A DNA stretch of 64,000 nucleotides, taken from NCBI RefSeq assembly GCF_014205015.1, contig NZ_JACHMO010000001.1:2542001-2606000 (forward strand), read 5' to 3'. A model generated the notes under the pieces. That model was not told the origin of the DNA. It saw only the letters and a list, made by a program, of their open reading frames with translations, and did not search any database. A program made the position numbers and the translations under genes. Within the stretch, counting starts at the first letter, position 1. Every line of letters begins with the position of its first letter. Shown piece by piece: positions 42,524-51,452 of the stretch. The DNA comes from Saccharothrix ecbatanensis. Its GTDB lineage: Bacteria; Actinomycetota; Actinomycetes; Mycobacteriales; Pseudonocardiaceae.

Positions 42524-43777
42524 TTGACCACCACGCTGATCGTCATCGCGGTCCTGGTGCTGTTCGTGTTGATAGTCATGGTGAAGTCGGTGCTGGTGAT
42601 CCCGCAGGCCACGGCCGCGGTGATCGAGCGGCTGGGCCGCTACCGCACCACCGCCGCGCCGGGGTTGAACATCCTGGTGCCGTTCTTCGACCGGGTGCGG
42701 GCCAAGATCGACCTGCGGGAGCAGGTGGTGTCGTTCCCGCCGCAGCCGGTGATCACCAAGGACAACCTGACCGTGTCGATCGACACCGTCGTGTACTTCC
42801 AGGTGACGGATCCTCGGTCGGCGGTGTACGAGATCTCGAACTACATCGTGGGTGTGGAGCAGTTGGCGACCACGACGCTGCGCAACGTGGTGGGCGGGAT
42901 GAGCCTGGAGGAGACGCTGACGTCCCGCGACCAGATCAACAACCAGCTGCGCGGTGTGCTGGACGAGGCGACGGGCCGCTGGGGCATCCGGGTGGCGCGG
43001 GTGGAGTTGAAGGCGATCGACCCGCCGCCGTCCATCCAGGACTCGATGGAGAAGCAGATGCGCGCGGACCGGGAGAAGCGCGCGATGATCCTGACCGCGG
43101 AGGGTCAGCGGGAGTCGGCGATCAAGACCGCCGAGGGCCAGAAGCAGGGGCAGATCCTGTCCGCGGAGGGCGCGAAGCAGGCGGCGATCCTGACCGCGGA
43201 GGCGGAGCGGCAGTCGGCGATCCTGCGGGCGCAGGGCGAGCGGGCGGCCCGGTACCTCCAGGCGCAGGGTCAGGCGAAGGCGATCGAGAAGGTGTTCGCG
43301 GCGATCAAGGCGGGCAAGCCGACGCCGGAGGTGCTGGCCTACCAGTACCTCCAGACGTTGCCGCAGATGGCGCAGGGCGACGCGAACAAGGTGTGGCTGG
43401 TGCCGTCGGACTACGGCAAGGCGCTGGAGGGGTTCGCGCGGATGCTGGGCACGCCGGGCGAGGACGGGGTGTTCCGCTACGAGCCGCCGGCCTACGAGAA
43501 GCCGGAGACGTCCGCGCCGGAGGAGGACGACCCGGCGGTGGCGGACTGGTTCGACACGGCGCCGGATCCGGCGGTGGCCGAGGCGGTGCGCGCGGCGGAG
43601 GCGGTGGCGCGCAAGGAGGTGCCGGGTCCGTTGGAGAGCTCGTCGGCGCCTTCGGTCCCGCCGGCTTCTTCGCTGGGGCAGGGTTCTCCGGGGCGGGGTT
43701 CGCTCGGGCAGGGTGCGACGCCGGCGCGTGAGGTGGAGTCCGGGGAGGCCGAGCCTCCGCGTTCGCCGCACGAGTGA
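42524..43777 (+). CDS. SPFH/Band 7 (stomatin/QmcA-like) membrane protein
   Basis: About 417 residues. One N-terminal membrane helix (LIVIAVLVLFVLIVMVKSVLV) is followed by the SPFH domain (IPQATAAVIERLGRYRTTAAPG, VVSFPPQPVITKDN, VVYFQVTDPRSAVYEI), a coiled-coil stretch (RADREKRAMILTAEGQRESA, AEAERQSAILRAQGERAARY) and a disordered acidic/Ser/Gly tail with short repeats (QGSPGRGSLGQG). TTG 42524 is preferred because GGAGG lies eight bases upstream; GTG 42509 is the alternative. Partner of the NfeD gene. Confidence 0.93.
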   Translation: MTTTLIVIAVLVLFVLIVMVKSVLVIPQATAAVIERLGRYRTTAAPGLNILVPFFDRVRAKIDLREQVVSFPPQPVITKDNLTVSIDTVVYFQVTDPRSAVYEISNYIVGVEQLATTTLRNVVGGMSLEETLTSRDQINNQLRGVLDEATGRWGIRVARVELKAIDPPPSIQDSMEKQMRADREKRAMILTAEGQRESAIKTAEGQKQGQILSAEGAKQAAILTAEAERQSAILRAQGERAARYLQAQGQAKAIEKVFAAIKAGKPTPEVLAYQYLQTLPQMAQGDANKVWLVPSDYGKALEGFARMLGTPGEDGVFRYEPPAYEKPETSAPEEDDPAVADWFDTAPDPAVAEAVRAAEAVARKEVPGPLESSSAPSVPPASSLGQGSPGRGSLGQGATPAREVESGEAEPPRSPHE

Positions 43778-43794
43778 TCTTGGACATGCCTGGG

Positions 43795-43823
43795 AGGGCG
43801 TCGGCGTGATCGCCGGCGCCCTT
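43795..43823 (+). terminator. Terminator after the SPFH gene
   Basis: AGGGCGTCGGCG (43795-43806) and CGCCGGCGCCCT (43811-43822) pair across a 4-base loop with a single G-U pair, followed by TT. It lies 18 bases past the SPFH stop. Confidence 0.65.
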
Positions 43824-43889
43824 CGGCGTGTTCGGGGGGTTGTAGGCGGGTGACGGGCGTCCGGCCGGGCGTCGCCGGGGAGGGTCGGC

Positions 43890-44873
43890 GTGCGGTTGGA
43901 TGTCGCGGTGGATCCCTTACCCGGTCGTGCGGCGGCTGCGCTGTCCCGTGTCGACGTTCCGTGGCCCGCGCGGTGGGACGAGCTGGCGTCGGTGGTGGCG
44001 GACCTGTCCGTCCTGGTGCGGGGTGGCCCGGGGGCGCGGGTGGTGGCGCAGGAGCTGGTCGGGGTGTTGGTGGCGGCGGCGCAGGACCGTGAGCTGCGGG
44101 ACCGTGAGCACCGGGTGGCGTTGGCCGGGTTGGTGGACCGGGTGTTGGACCTGCACGCGGTGGCGTGTCTGGCGGAGCCGCCGGACGGGCGTGGGTTGGC
44201 GTCGTGGCTGCTGTGGCTGCAGACGGGGTTCGCCGAGCCGCCGGAGGTGCGGTTGGCGCCGTACGCGTCGTCGTTGGGCGAGGACGGGTTGGCGTGGTAC
44301 CGGGCGGAGGCGGTGGCGCGGTTCGAGCGGCTGCCGGTGATCGGGTTCGGGGAGACCGGGCGTTACGACCGGGAGCGGTGGGCGTTGTTGCGGCTGATGG
44401 AGGAGTTGGCCGAGCACTGCGGTGACGTGGACCTGCAGGTGTCGGTGCTGTCGAAGGACCTGTCGTCGGGCTGGCACTACTTGCAGGTGGCGACGGTGCT
44501 GCGGGACGCGGGCCGGTCGGGCGAGGCGCTGGAGTGGGTGGAGCGCGGCCTGGTGGCGACGGGTGGGCGTGGCGCGGCGCTGCGGTTGGTGGACCTGGGT
44601 GTGGACGAGTGCCTGCGTGCGGGGTGGGTGGAGCGGGCGGTGGAGTTGCGGCGGCGGGCGTTCCTGGCGTGTCCGGGGGTGGAGACCTACACGCGGTTGC
44701 GGGCGGCGGCGTCGGCGTGGGGTGACTGGCCGGCGGTGCGTGCCGAGGTGTTGGCGCGGGTGGGTGACGGTGTGGACGACGCGTTGCGGCAGGTGGTCGC
44801 GGCGGAGTCGGGAGGGGCCGAGTCCGGCGGGGCGGAGTCGGGCGCGGCCGGAACCCGCGATTCCCGTGCCTGA
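43890..44873 (+). CDS. TPR-like helical hypothetical protein
   Basis: 327 residues. An all-helical protein with a tetratricopeptide-like core: WHYLQVATVLRDAGRSGEALEW and VERGLVATGG, then LVDLGVDECLRAGWVERAVELR. The final 20 residues contain an ESGGAESGGAESG repeat. Similar proteins occur beside SWIM-domain proteins in actinomycetes, but I cannot name the family. GGGGAGGG precedes the GTG at 43890. Confidence 0.65.
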   Translation: MRLDVAVDPLPGRAAAALSRVDVPWPARWDELASVVADLSVLVRGGPGARVVAQELVGVLVAAAQDRELRDREHRVALAGLVDRVLDLHAVACLAEPPDGRGLASWLLWLQTGFAEPPEVRLAPYASSLGEDGLAWYRAEAVARFERLPVIGFGETGRYDRERWALLRLMEELAEHCGDVDLQVSVLSKDLSSGWHYLQVATVLRDAGRSGEALEWVERGLVATGGRGAALRLVDLGVDECLRAGWVERAVELRRRAFLACPGVETYTRLRAAASAWGDWPAVRAEVLARVGDGVDDALRQVVAAESGGAESGGAESGAAGTRDSRA

Positions 44874-44943
44874 GTGTGCGGCTCGCGGTGCCTCACCGGA
44901 CGACCTGCGCGGGTGTGCGGTGTTCTGAGCGTTGAATTCGGGG

Positions 44944-45003
44944 GTCCTGAACGTAGGACACGGTGGTCCTGAAGGTACGACTCGCGCGTTCTGAACGTAG
45001 GAC
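44944..45003. repeat. Three 22-bp-spaced hairpin repeats
   Basis: GTCCTGAACGTAGGAC (44944-44959), GTCCTGAAGGTACGAC (44966-44981) and GTTCTGAACGTAGGAC (44988-45003) recur every 22 bases. The first is a GTCCT/AGGAC hairpin with a GAACGT loop; the others carry compensating-site changes. They lie between convergent genes. Confidence 0.85.
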
Positions 45004-45026
45004 TCACGCGGGGCAGGGGGCGGGGG

Positions 45027-46403
45027 TCAGGGGTAGGCGGGTGGGCGGCGGTCGGTCCAGGGGCGGGCGCGTTCGAGCTGGCCGGCGGCGGTGAGGACGG
45101 TGGCGTGGTCGTCGGTGGCGGCTACCAGCTGCACGGCGAGGGGCAGGCCGGTTCGGGTGTGGCCGGCGGGGACGGCGGCGGCGGGGTTGCCGGTGACGTT
45201 CCACAGCGGCAGGAACGTGGTCATGCGGGCGGCGGCGAGCAGCGCGGCGATGGTGGGCAGGCGGCCGAGTTCGCCGATGCGCAGCGGCGGCCGGGTGAGC
45301 GCCGGGGTGAGCAGCACGTCGTGGTCGGCGAAGATCCGGTTGGCGTGCTCGGTGAGCTTCGCGGTCCGGGCGAGCGCGGCGCGGACGACCGGCGCGGGCA
45401 GCGACCGGCCGAGGGCGGCGACGGCGCGGGTGCGGGCGTCGAGCCGGTCGGGCCGGTCGAGCCGCTGTTCGGTGGTGACGGCGCAGTGCAGGTAGCGCAC
45501 GGCGAACCAGGCGGGCCCGGTGAGATCGTGCTGGTCCAGGTCGACGCGGGTGACGTCGTGGCCGAGGTCGGCGAGCAGCCCGGCGGTGTCGAGAACTGCG
45601 TCGCGCGCTTCGGGGTCGACGGGGATGCCGCGCCCCCAGGTGCGCAGGGACACGGCCACGCGCAGCGTCCGCTGCTCGGTGACCGCGGCGGTGTGGTCGG
45701 TGCCGGGTACGAGGACGTCGAGCAGCAGGGCGGCGTCGGCGACGTGGCGGGTGATGGGTCCGGCGGCGACGAGGCCGTTCCACACGTCGCGGTCGGGGGC
45801 GAGCGGGACGTGGTCGCGTTGGGGTTTGATCCCGAACAGGCCCGTGCACGCGGAGGGGATGCGGATGGACCCGGCGCCGTCAGTGCCGATGGCGGCACCG
45901 ACGAAGCCCGCGGCGACGGCGGCTGCCGATCCGCCGCTGGACCCGCCCGGCGAGTGCTCGGGTGACCAGGGGTTGCGGGTGGCGCCGGCCCAGGTGGACT
46001 CGGTGTGGGGCCAGAGGCCGAGTTCGGGCATGCGGGTGCGGCCGACGATGACGGCTCCGGCGTCGCGGAGGCGTCGGACGATCTCGGCGTCGGCGGGTGC
46101 GGTGGTGTCGACGGCGGCGGTGCCCTTGGTGGTGGGCAGCCCGGCGATCGCGATGTCCTCCTTGACCGCGACGGGCACGCCGAGCAGGGGCGCGTCCTCG
46201 CCCCGGGCGCGGCGGGCGTCGGCGTGCTCGGCTTCGGCGAGGGCGCGGTCGGTGAACACGATCCGGAACGCGTTGAGCGCGCGGTCGTGCCGGTCGATGC
46301 GGCGCAGGCATTCGGCGACGAGGTCGCGTGCGGTGAGCGCGCCGGACCGCAGCAGCTCGGCCTGTCGGGCGGCGCCCGCGAAGCACGCGTCGGTCAGGTC
46401 CAT
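45027..46403 (-). CDS. Amidase-signature enzyme
   Basis: 458 residues with the amidase-signature Ser-cisSer-Lys triad: lysine in VPVAVKEDIAIAGLPTTKG, serines in HSPGGSSGGSAAAVAAGFVG and the TDGAGSIRIPSACTG glycine-rich loop. It hydrolyses an unknown amide; related enzymes include GatA, nitrile-pathway and aryl-acylamidases. No gatB/gatC genes are adjacent, so it is not the glutamyl-tRNA amidotransferase. A single gene. Confidence 0.93.
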   Translation of the reverse strand: MDLTDACFAGAARQAELLRSGALTARDLVAECLRRIDRHDRALNAFRIVFTDRALAEAEHADARRARGEDAPLLGVPVAVKEDIAIAGLPTTKGTAAVDTTAPADAEIVRRLRDAGAVIVGRTRMPELGLWPHTESTWAGATRNPWSPEHSPGGSSGGSAAAVAAGFVGAAIGTDGAGSIRIPSACTGLFGIKPQRDHVPLAPDRDVWNGLVAAGPITRHVADAALLLDVLVPGTDHTAAVTEQRTLRVAVSLRTWGRGIPVDPEARDAVLDTAGLLADLGHDVTRVDLDQHDLTGPAWFAVRYLHCAVTTEQRLDRPDRLDARTRAVAALGRSLPAPVVRAALARTAKLTEHANRIFADHDVLLTPALTRPPLRIGELGRLPTIAALLAAARMTTFLPLWNVTGNPAAAVPAGHTRTGLPLAVQLVAATDDHATVLTAAGQLERARPWTDRRPPAYP

Positions 46404-46492
46404 GTGCGGACTCTAGGGCAGGAGCGGGGTGCGCGTGATCCGCTGACCCGGCAACGGGATCGGAGTCCCGAGGGGATCAAGATCACAGTGGC

Positions 46493-46864
46493 TCAGGCGT
46501 GGTGGAGGCGGCGCCGTTGGACGCCCCGGTAGATCAGGAACCCGATGAGGAGGACGGGCCACGGGAACGGGAGGGGCGAGGCGATCCAGGCGACGGTGAC
46601 CAGCAGGAGGATCACCGGCACCAGGGGTGGGCGGCGCCGCGCGGGCGGGGTGGGCGGCGCCGGCGGGACGGGGAGGTCCGCGGTGAGCAAGGCGAGGTCG
46701 TGGTGGTGGACGGCGGTGTAGGCGGCGGCGATGCGCTCGTCGGCCTCGGCCAGCGTGAGGCGGCCTTCGCCGACGGCGTCACGCAGTCGGGCGGCGATGT
46801 GTTCACGGTCGGTGTCCGAGGCGCGCAGTGCAGTGGCGGCCGGTCGGGCTTGTGGCGTGGTCAT
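46493..46864 (-). CDS. DUF1707-domain membrane protein
   Basis: About 123 residues. ALRASDTDREHIAARLRDAVGE with GRLTLAEADERIAAAYTA is the DUF1707 domain; VPVILLLVTVAWIASPLPF and WPVLLIGFLIYRGV form two hydrophobic stretches at the C-terminus. These are common in actinomycetes and often regulate envelope-related functions. The ATG at 46864 fits the family start. Same strand as the amidase gene but separated by 89 bases. Confidence 0.85.
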   Translation of the reverse strand: MTTPQARPAATALRASDTDREHIAARLRDAVGEGRLTLAEADERIAAAYTAVHHHDLALLTADLPVPPAPPTPPARRRPPLVPVILLLVTVAWIASPLPFPWPVLLIGFLIYRGVQRRRLHHA

Positions 46865-46951
46865 GCCCTCGATGGTCCGCTCGGGCGGCTGTCTCGGCGT
46901 CGGGTGGGAAGCGGTGACGGGGGATACGTCCGTCGACGTACGCGTGGGGGC

Positions 46952-47845
46952 ATGATCGGGGGTATGTCCTCGTGGCTCGTGCCGTTGGCGGTGGCGTTGG
47001 TCGTCGTCTGGGTGGTCGTGCGTCATGTGCGCGCGTCGCACTCCGACACGTTGCTGGACGAGCACGCCCGGCGGCGGGTGGGACCGGACGCGGTGGCCCC
47101 GGCGGCGGTGTCGGTGTGGCGGGAGGCCAACCGGCTGTTCCGGGCGGGCGAGACGGAGGGCTTGCTGCTGCTGGCCGAGATCGGCCGGCAGGTGCCGCGA
47201 CGGCGGCAGGCGGTGGTGGACACGTGGCTGGCGGCGTTGCGCGGCGGGGTGAGCCTGGGGCTGGACGCGCCGTGGCGCACGGCGGTGCAGCGGGAGTTGG
47301 TGGCGCACCTGCGGCCGGGTGACGACTTCTGGCCGGGGATGGACCTGGTGGCGCCGGGCGCGATCCTGGTGGACCTGGACCTGTCGGGGTGCCGGGTCCG
47401 CCGGGTGGAGCTGGTGGGCGCGGTGTTCCTGGGTGACGCGCGGTTCGAGGCGACGACGGTGACGGGCGACGCGGACTTCGCGGGCGCCCGGTTCCTGCGG
47501 CACGCGCTGTTCACGGACGTGTTGTTCGCGCGGTCGGCGTCGTTCGGGTCGGTGGTGTTCACGGGCAACGTGTCGTTGCGGTCGGCGCAGGTGGCGAACC
47601 AGCTGGTGTTCGCGCGGGCGAAGGTGTCGGGCCGGGCGGACCTGCGCCACGCCGAGGTGTCGGGTCTGGCGGATTTCCGGCACGTGCTGTTCGGCGGGCG
47701 GGCGCTGTTCGGCGACGTGGTGTTCCACCAGGACGCCTGGTTCCGGCATGCGTGGTTCCGGGGCCGGACCGATGTCGGGTCGGCGTTGATCGGGGAGGCG
47801 GCGGAGTTCGGCAACGCCCGCTTCGGCCGCCGAGTCCTCCAGTAG
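46952..47845 (+). CDS. Membrane-anchored pentapeptide-repeat-like protein
   Basis: About 297 residues. One N-terminal membrane helix (LVPLAVALVVVWVVVRHV) is followed by a short helical region and, from about residue 130, pentapeptide-like repeats (AVFLGDARFEATTVTGDADF, FVRSASFGS-type A/S-x-F-x-x steps). This folds as a right-handed quadrilateral beta-helix. Some pentapeptide proteins guard DNA gyrase; the membrane anchor argues for another role here. ATG 46964 is an alternative start. Confidence 0.85.
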   Translation: MIGGMSSWLVPLAVALVVVWVVVRHVRASHSDTLLDEHARRRVGPDAVAPAAVSVWREANRLFRAGETEGLLLLAEIGRQVPRRRQAVVDTWLAALRGGVSLGLDAPWRTAVQRELVAHLRPGDDFWPGMDLVAPGAILVDLDLSGCRVRRVELVGAVFLGDARFEATTVTGDADFAGARFLRHALFTDVLFARSASFGSVVFTGNVSLRSAQVANQLVFARAKVSGRADLRHAEVSGLADFRHVLFGGRALFGDVVFHQDAWFRHAWFRGRTDVGSALIGEAAEFGNARFGRRVLQ

Positions 47846-48155
47846 GGCACGGCAGGTCCTTCAGTAGGCCTTCAGTGGGGCACGGCAGCCGGCGATACGC
47901 AGGGCAGGTAAGGCCGTGGTGCAAGTGGGGCGGGCCGTGGGGCGAGTAGGCAGGGCAGGGCAGTGCGGCGCGTGAGCAGGGCCGTGGGCGAGTGGGCAGG
48001 ACCGTGGGACGAGTAGGTGTCAGGGCGGTCGGGCCGGTGGGGTTCGTCGGCGCCGACGGCGCGGGGTGCGGCGATGTGCGCGCGGTTGGGGTGGCGGACG
48101 GAACTGATCAGGTGGTGGCGGTGGGTCTCGTGGGATGGGCTAGGGTCCCGTCCCC
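47846..48155. repeat. Gene-free stretch with imperfect GGGCCGTGGG repeats
   Basis: A 310-base stretch between the pentapeptide and TetR genes. It holds three imperfect units of about 22-25 bases at roughly 47932-48020, each built on GGGCCGTGGGGCGAGTAGG or a near copy, and many GGGCAGG runs. I see no credible gene or RNA in it; the TetR promoter should lie in its right part. Confidence 0.6.
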
Positions 48156-48752
48156 GTGACGAGCCGTCGGGACCTGCTGTGCGACTGTGCGATCTCGGTG
48201 TTGGCGGCGGAGGGCGGTCGCGGGTTGACGCACCGGGCCGTCGACCGGGCGGCCGGGGTGCCGGAGGGCACGACGAAGAACTACTTCCCGTCGCGCGACG
48301 CGCTGTTGGAGGCGGCGGCGGGGCGGATGACGGCCTCGCACGCGGCGGCGGTGCGGCGGTTGCGGGAGACGACTCCGGTGGGCATCTCGCCGGCGCAGGT
48401 GGCGGAGCTGTACCCGGCGTTGCTGCGGCGCGCGGTGGTCGAGGATCCGACGCAGCTGTTGGCGATGGTGGAGCTGTATCTGGAGGCGGTGCGGCGGCCG
48501 GGGGTGCGGGCGGCGCTGGGGCGGATGGCGGTGTCCAACGCGGAGGCCGGCGCGGGTCTGCACGCGGCGGCGGGGTTGTCGAGCACGGCGCGGGACGCGG
48601 GGCTGTTGGACGCGTACTTCCTGGGTGTGGCCGTGTCGTTGTTGGCGTTGCCCGCGGAGGCGTTGGGGGCGGTCGGGTTGGACGATCCGCACGCGCTGGG
48701 GTTGGGGCTGTTCCACGCCGCGGTGCCGGGGTCGACGGCCCCTGCCGGGTGA
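48156..48752 (+). CDS. TetR-family transcriptional regulator
   Basis: 198 residues. The helix-turn-helix is GRGLTHRAVDRAAGVPEGTTKN with YFPSRDALLEA, the AcrR/TetR form; the C-terminal part is a ligand-binding helical domain. No target gene is coupled to it and no palindrome was found just upstream. It is convergent with the ferredoxin-like gene. Confidence 0.9.
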   Translation: MTSRRDLLCDCAISVLAAEGGRGLTHRAVDRAAGVPEGTTKNYFPSRDALLEAAAGRMTASHAAAVRRLRETTPVGISPAQVAELYPALLRRAVVEDPTQLLAMVELYLEAVRRPGVRAALGRMAVSNAEAGAGLHAAAGLSSTARDAGLLDAYFLGVAVSLLALPAEALGAVGLDDPHALGLGLFHAAVPGSTAPAG

Positions 48753-48788
48753 AACGTCGGCCGGGTGGGCGTCGGGCAAGGGTGGGTG

Positions 48789-49715
48789 TCAGGCGACGGG
48801 GACGAGGTCCTCGACGGCGGTGACGACGAGTGCGGTGTCCCGGGTGGGGGTCGCGCCGCAGCTCGCGGGCCGGGCGGCCGGGAGGTCCCGGGTGTCGACG
48901 GTGACGCGCCAGGACCGGCCGTCGGTGTGGTGGACGGTCGTGTGACGGTCACTCCCGCCGTGGCCCGAGGCGTCGGTGTCGTGGTGGACGGTGAGCACGT
49001 CGCGGTGTTCGCCGATGTGATCGCGGACGGCGAGTTCGGCGGCCTGCCCGTGCGGTGTGTGGGTGGACCGGCCGCGGCAGCGTTCGGTGACGACGTGCCC
49101 GACGGCGGCCTGGTCGAGCAGCCGGGCGGCGAACGCGGTGTCGAGGCGGCCGTAGAGGTACCCGGTGGGCAGCAGCACGCCCGTGGGCGCGAAACGGTGG
49201 CCTCCGGTGTGCGTGCACTCCCACACGGCGCCGGGACGCGCGGACGCGAGCTCTTCCACGAGCGGACGGCCGCGCAGCGCGCAGCACACGTCACGACGGC
49301 TGTTGGTGCACACGAACAGCAGCGGCGCGGTCACGGGGACACCGAAACCGGTGGACCGGCCCGCGCCGAGCGCGGCGAAGTCGAGGTCCAGCAGCGCTTC
49401 CGGATCGGCGACGTCGGTCTGCTCGAGCCACGGACGACCCGGCGTGGTGGCGGCGAGGAACACGCGGCGCGGGGCGTCGTGGTGGGTGTCGGCGTGCCGG
49501 CCGGGGCGACGGATCAGCAGCACCCGGACCCCGGTGGCGGCGGCGCGGCGGGCGAGCTCCGCGCCGAGCACGGGGTCCAGGCGGCTCTGGGTGAGGGCGT
49601 CGCGTCCCCACGGCCCGGGCTGCTCCAGGCAGACCCACCCGGTGGCGGTGGTGGCGGTGCCCGCCTCGGGCTCCCCGATGTCGGCGGAGATCGCGGCGCA
49701 GCGCGGCTCGGTCAC
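48789..49715 (-). CDS. Sucrase/ferredoxin-like family protein
   Basis: About 308 residues. The thioredoxin-like ferredoxin domain carries the cysteine sets VCTNSRRDVCCALRGRPL and WECTHTGGHRFAPTG, the usual family signature with the histidine pair. These are actinobacterial and yeast Apd1-type proteins that may bind an iron-sulfur cluster. The GTG at 49715 is preferred; ATG 49769 would add an atypical 18-residue leader. Confidence 0.85.
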   Translation of the reverse strand: MTEPRCAAISADIGEPEAGTATTATGWVCLEQPGPWGRDALTQSRLDPVLGAELARRAAATGVRVLLIRRPGRHADTHHDAPRRVFLAATTPGRPWLEQTDVADPEALLDLDFAALGAGRSTGFGVPVTAPLLFVCTNSRRDVCCALRGRPLVEELASARPGAVWECTHTGGHRFAPTGVLLPTGYLYGRLDTAFAARLLDQAAVGHVVTERCRGRSTHTPHGQAAELAVRDHIGEHRDVLTVHHDTDASGHGGSDRHTTVHHTDGRSWRVTVDTRDLPAARPASCGATPTRDTALVVTAVEDLVPVA

Positions 49716-49938
49716 AGTCCCAGAGTGCCCTGGGGACGCCGTTCGTGTGACACCGGGGTTCGGGTTCACGCATCAGGGTGACCGTCCGGTGGCGGTCCGT
49801 GCACGTCGACACGGCAGGGAATCGTCACGAACGGGCCGACGCCGCGCGGGCAGGGGCGGGACGTAGGTTCGGCGTCATGGTGATCACAAGGTCGACCGCA
49901 ATCGGGCCCACGCCCGGGAACAACGCGGAGGTGACGGC

Positions 49939-50652
49939 GTGGCGGGTCTGATCGTGGTGACCGGCGGCAGCCGGGGCATCGGCGCGGCGGTCGTGCGGCG
50001 GGTCGCCGCGGACGGCCACCGGGTGGTGCTCGGCTACCGCGCCGCGACCGCCGAGGCCGAGGCGTTGGCCGAGGAGGTCGGCGGGGTCGCGGTGCGGGTC
50101 GAGGTGTCCGACGAGCACGACGTGGACGCCCTGTTCGACACCGCCGCCCGCCTCGGCCAGGTGACCGGGGTGGTGATCAACGCCGGGATCACCAGCCCGG
50201 TCGGCACGCTCGCCGAACTGCGCACCGAGGACCTGCGCCGCGTGGTCGACGTGAACGTCGTCGGAGCGCTGCTGTGCGCCCGACGCGCCGCCCGCGACCT
50301 GGTCGAAGGCGGGTCGATCGTCTCGGTGTCGTCCGCGGCGGCCACCCTGGGATCACCGGGGGAGTACGTGCACTACGCGGCGAGCAAGGCCGCCGTCGAC
50401 GCGATGACCGTGGGCCTGGCCAAGGAGCTGGGGCCACGCGGGATCAGGGTGAACGCCGTCGCGGCCGGCACGGTCCGCACCTCGATCCACGAGCTGTCCG
50501 GCGTGCCGGACCGGCCCGACCGGGTCGCGTCACGCATCCCGCTGGGCCGACCCGGCGAACCGGAGGAGATCGCCGAGGCCGTGGCGTGGCTCCTGGGCGA
50601 CGCCGCCTCGTTCACGACCGGAGCGGTGCTACGGGTTGCCGGGGGGCTGTGA
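49939..50652 (+). CDS. SDR-family oxidoreductase (FabG-like)
   Basis: 237 residues. Cofactor motif VVTGGSRGIGAAV, NAG as GVVINAGITSP, catalytic serine in SIVSVSSAAATLG and Tyr-x-x-x-Lys in YVHYAASKAAVDAM. GTG 49939 follows GGAGG. Its 3' end overlaps the methionine aminopeptidase gene on the other strand by 41 bases. Confidence 0.92.
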   Translation: MAGLIVVTGGSRGIGAAVVRRVAADGHRVVLGYRAATAEAEALAEEVGGVAVRVEVSDEHDVDALFDTAARLGQVTGVVINAGITSPVGTLAELRTEDLRRVVDVNVVGALLCARRAARDLVEGGSIVSVSSAAATLGSPGEYVHYAASKAAVDAMTVGLAKELGPRGIRVNAVAAGTVRTSIHELSGVPDRPDRVASRIPLGRPGEPEEIAEAVAWLLGDAASFTTGAVLRVAGGL

Positions 50653-51409
50653 GCACCCGAGGCCCGTCCTCCGTGACGGCGACGCTGTGCTCCACGTGCG
50701 CCGCACGGCTGCCGTCCACGGTGTGCAGCCCCCACCCGTCCTCGCCCGCGTAGTACCCGTCCCGACCGCCCGCGTGGAACATCGGCTCGATCGCGATCGC
50801 CATCCCCGGCCGCAGCGTCAGACCACGCCCCGGCTTGCCCTCGTTCGGCACACCGGGCGCCTCGTGCATCTCCCGGCCGATGCCGTGACCGCCGAAGTCC
50901 GACGGCATCCCGTAGCCCGCGGCACGGCAGATCACGCCGATCGCGTGCGACACGTCCCCGATCCGCGCACCCGGCACCGCGGCGGCGATCCCCGCCTCCA
51001 ACGCGCGCCGGGCCGTGTCGATGAGCAGCAGGTCGGCCGGGTCCGCCTCGCCGACGACGAAGCTGATCGCCGAGTCGCCGTGCCAGCCGTCGAGGTGCGC
51101 CCCGCAGTCGATGCTGACCAGGTCGCCGTCGCGCAGCCGGTAGCCGTCCGGGATGCCGTGCACGATGAGGTCGTTCACCGAGGCGCAGATGACGCCCGGG
51201 AACGGGGTCGGCGCGAACGACGGCCGGTAGTGCAGGAACGACGACCCGGCGCCCGCGTCGCGGATCACCTGGTGCGCCACCTCGTCCAGCTCCAGCAGGG
51301 AGACCCCGACCCGGGCGTGGTCGCGGACCGCCGCCAGCGCGTCGGCCACCACGACGCCGGCGGCACGCATCGCGTCCAGTTCGCCGGGGCTCTTCAACTC
51401 GATCACCAC
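50612..51409 (-). CDS. map: Methionine aminopeptidase, type I
   Basis: 265 residues. Metal ligands in order: SIDCGAHLDGWHGDSAIS, FGGHGIGREMHEAP, AIAIEPMFHAGG and VEHSVAVTEDGPRV, all as in type I MetAP. It removes N-terminal methionine from nascent proteins, and actinomycetes usually carry more than one copy. It is divergent from an XRE-family regulator gene across a perfect 28-bp palindrome, so this copy is probably regulated, unlike the housekeeping one near the ribosomal genes. Confidence 0.95.
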   Translation of the reverse strand: MVIELKSPGELDAMRAAGVVVADALAAVRDHARVGVSLLELDEVAHQVIRDAGAGSSFLHYRPSFAPTPFPGVICASVNDLIVHGIPDGYRLRDGDLVSIDCGAHLDGWHGDSAISFVVGEADPADLLLIDTARRALEAGIAAAVPGARIGDVSHAIGVICRAAGYGMPSDFGGHGIGREMHEAPGVPNEGKPGRGLTLRPGMAIAIEPMFHAGGRDGYYAGEDGWGLHTVDGSRAAHVEHSVAVTEDGPRVLTAPRQPVAPLRS

Positions 51410-51421
51410 ATGCTCCCAACC

Positions 51422-51449
51422 GTGATAGTAATACCGGTATTACTATCAC
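51422..51449. promoter_or_regulatory. 28-bp perfect palindrome, operator between map and the XRE regulator gene
   Basis: The half-site GTGATAGTAATACC (51422-51435) is followed by its exact complement to 51449. It lies 12 bases upstream of the map start and ends three bases before the regulator ATG at 51453, so a bound dimer would cover both promoters. It is AT-rich, in contrast to its surroundings. Confidence 0.88.
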
Positions 51450-51452
51450 AGC

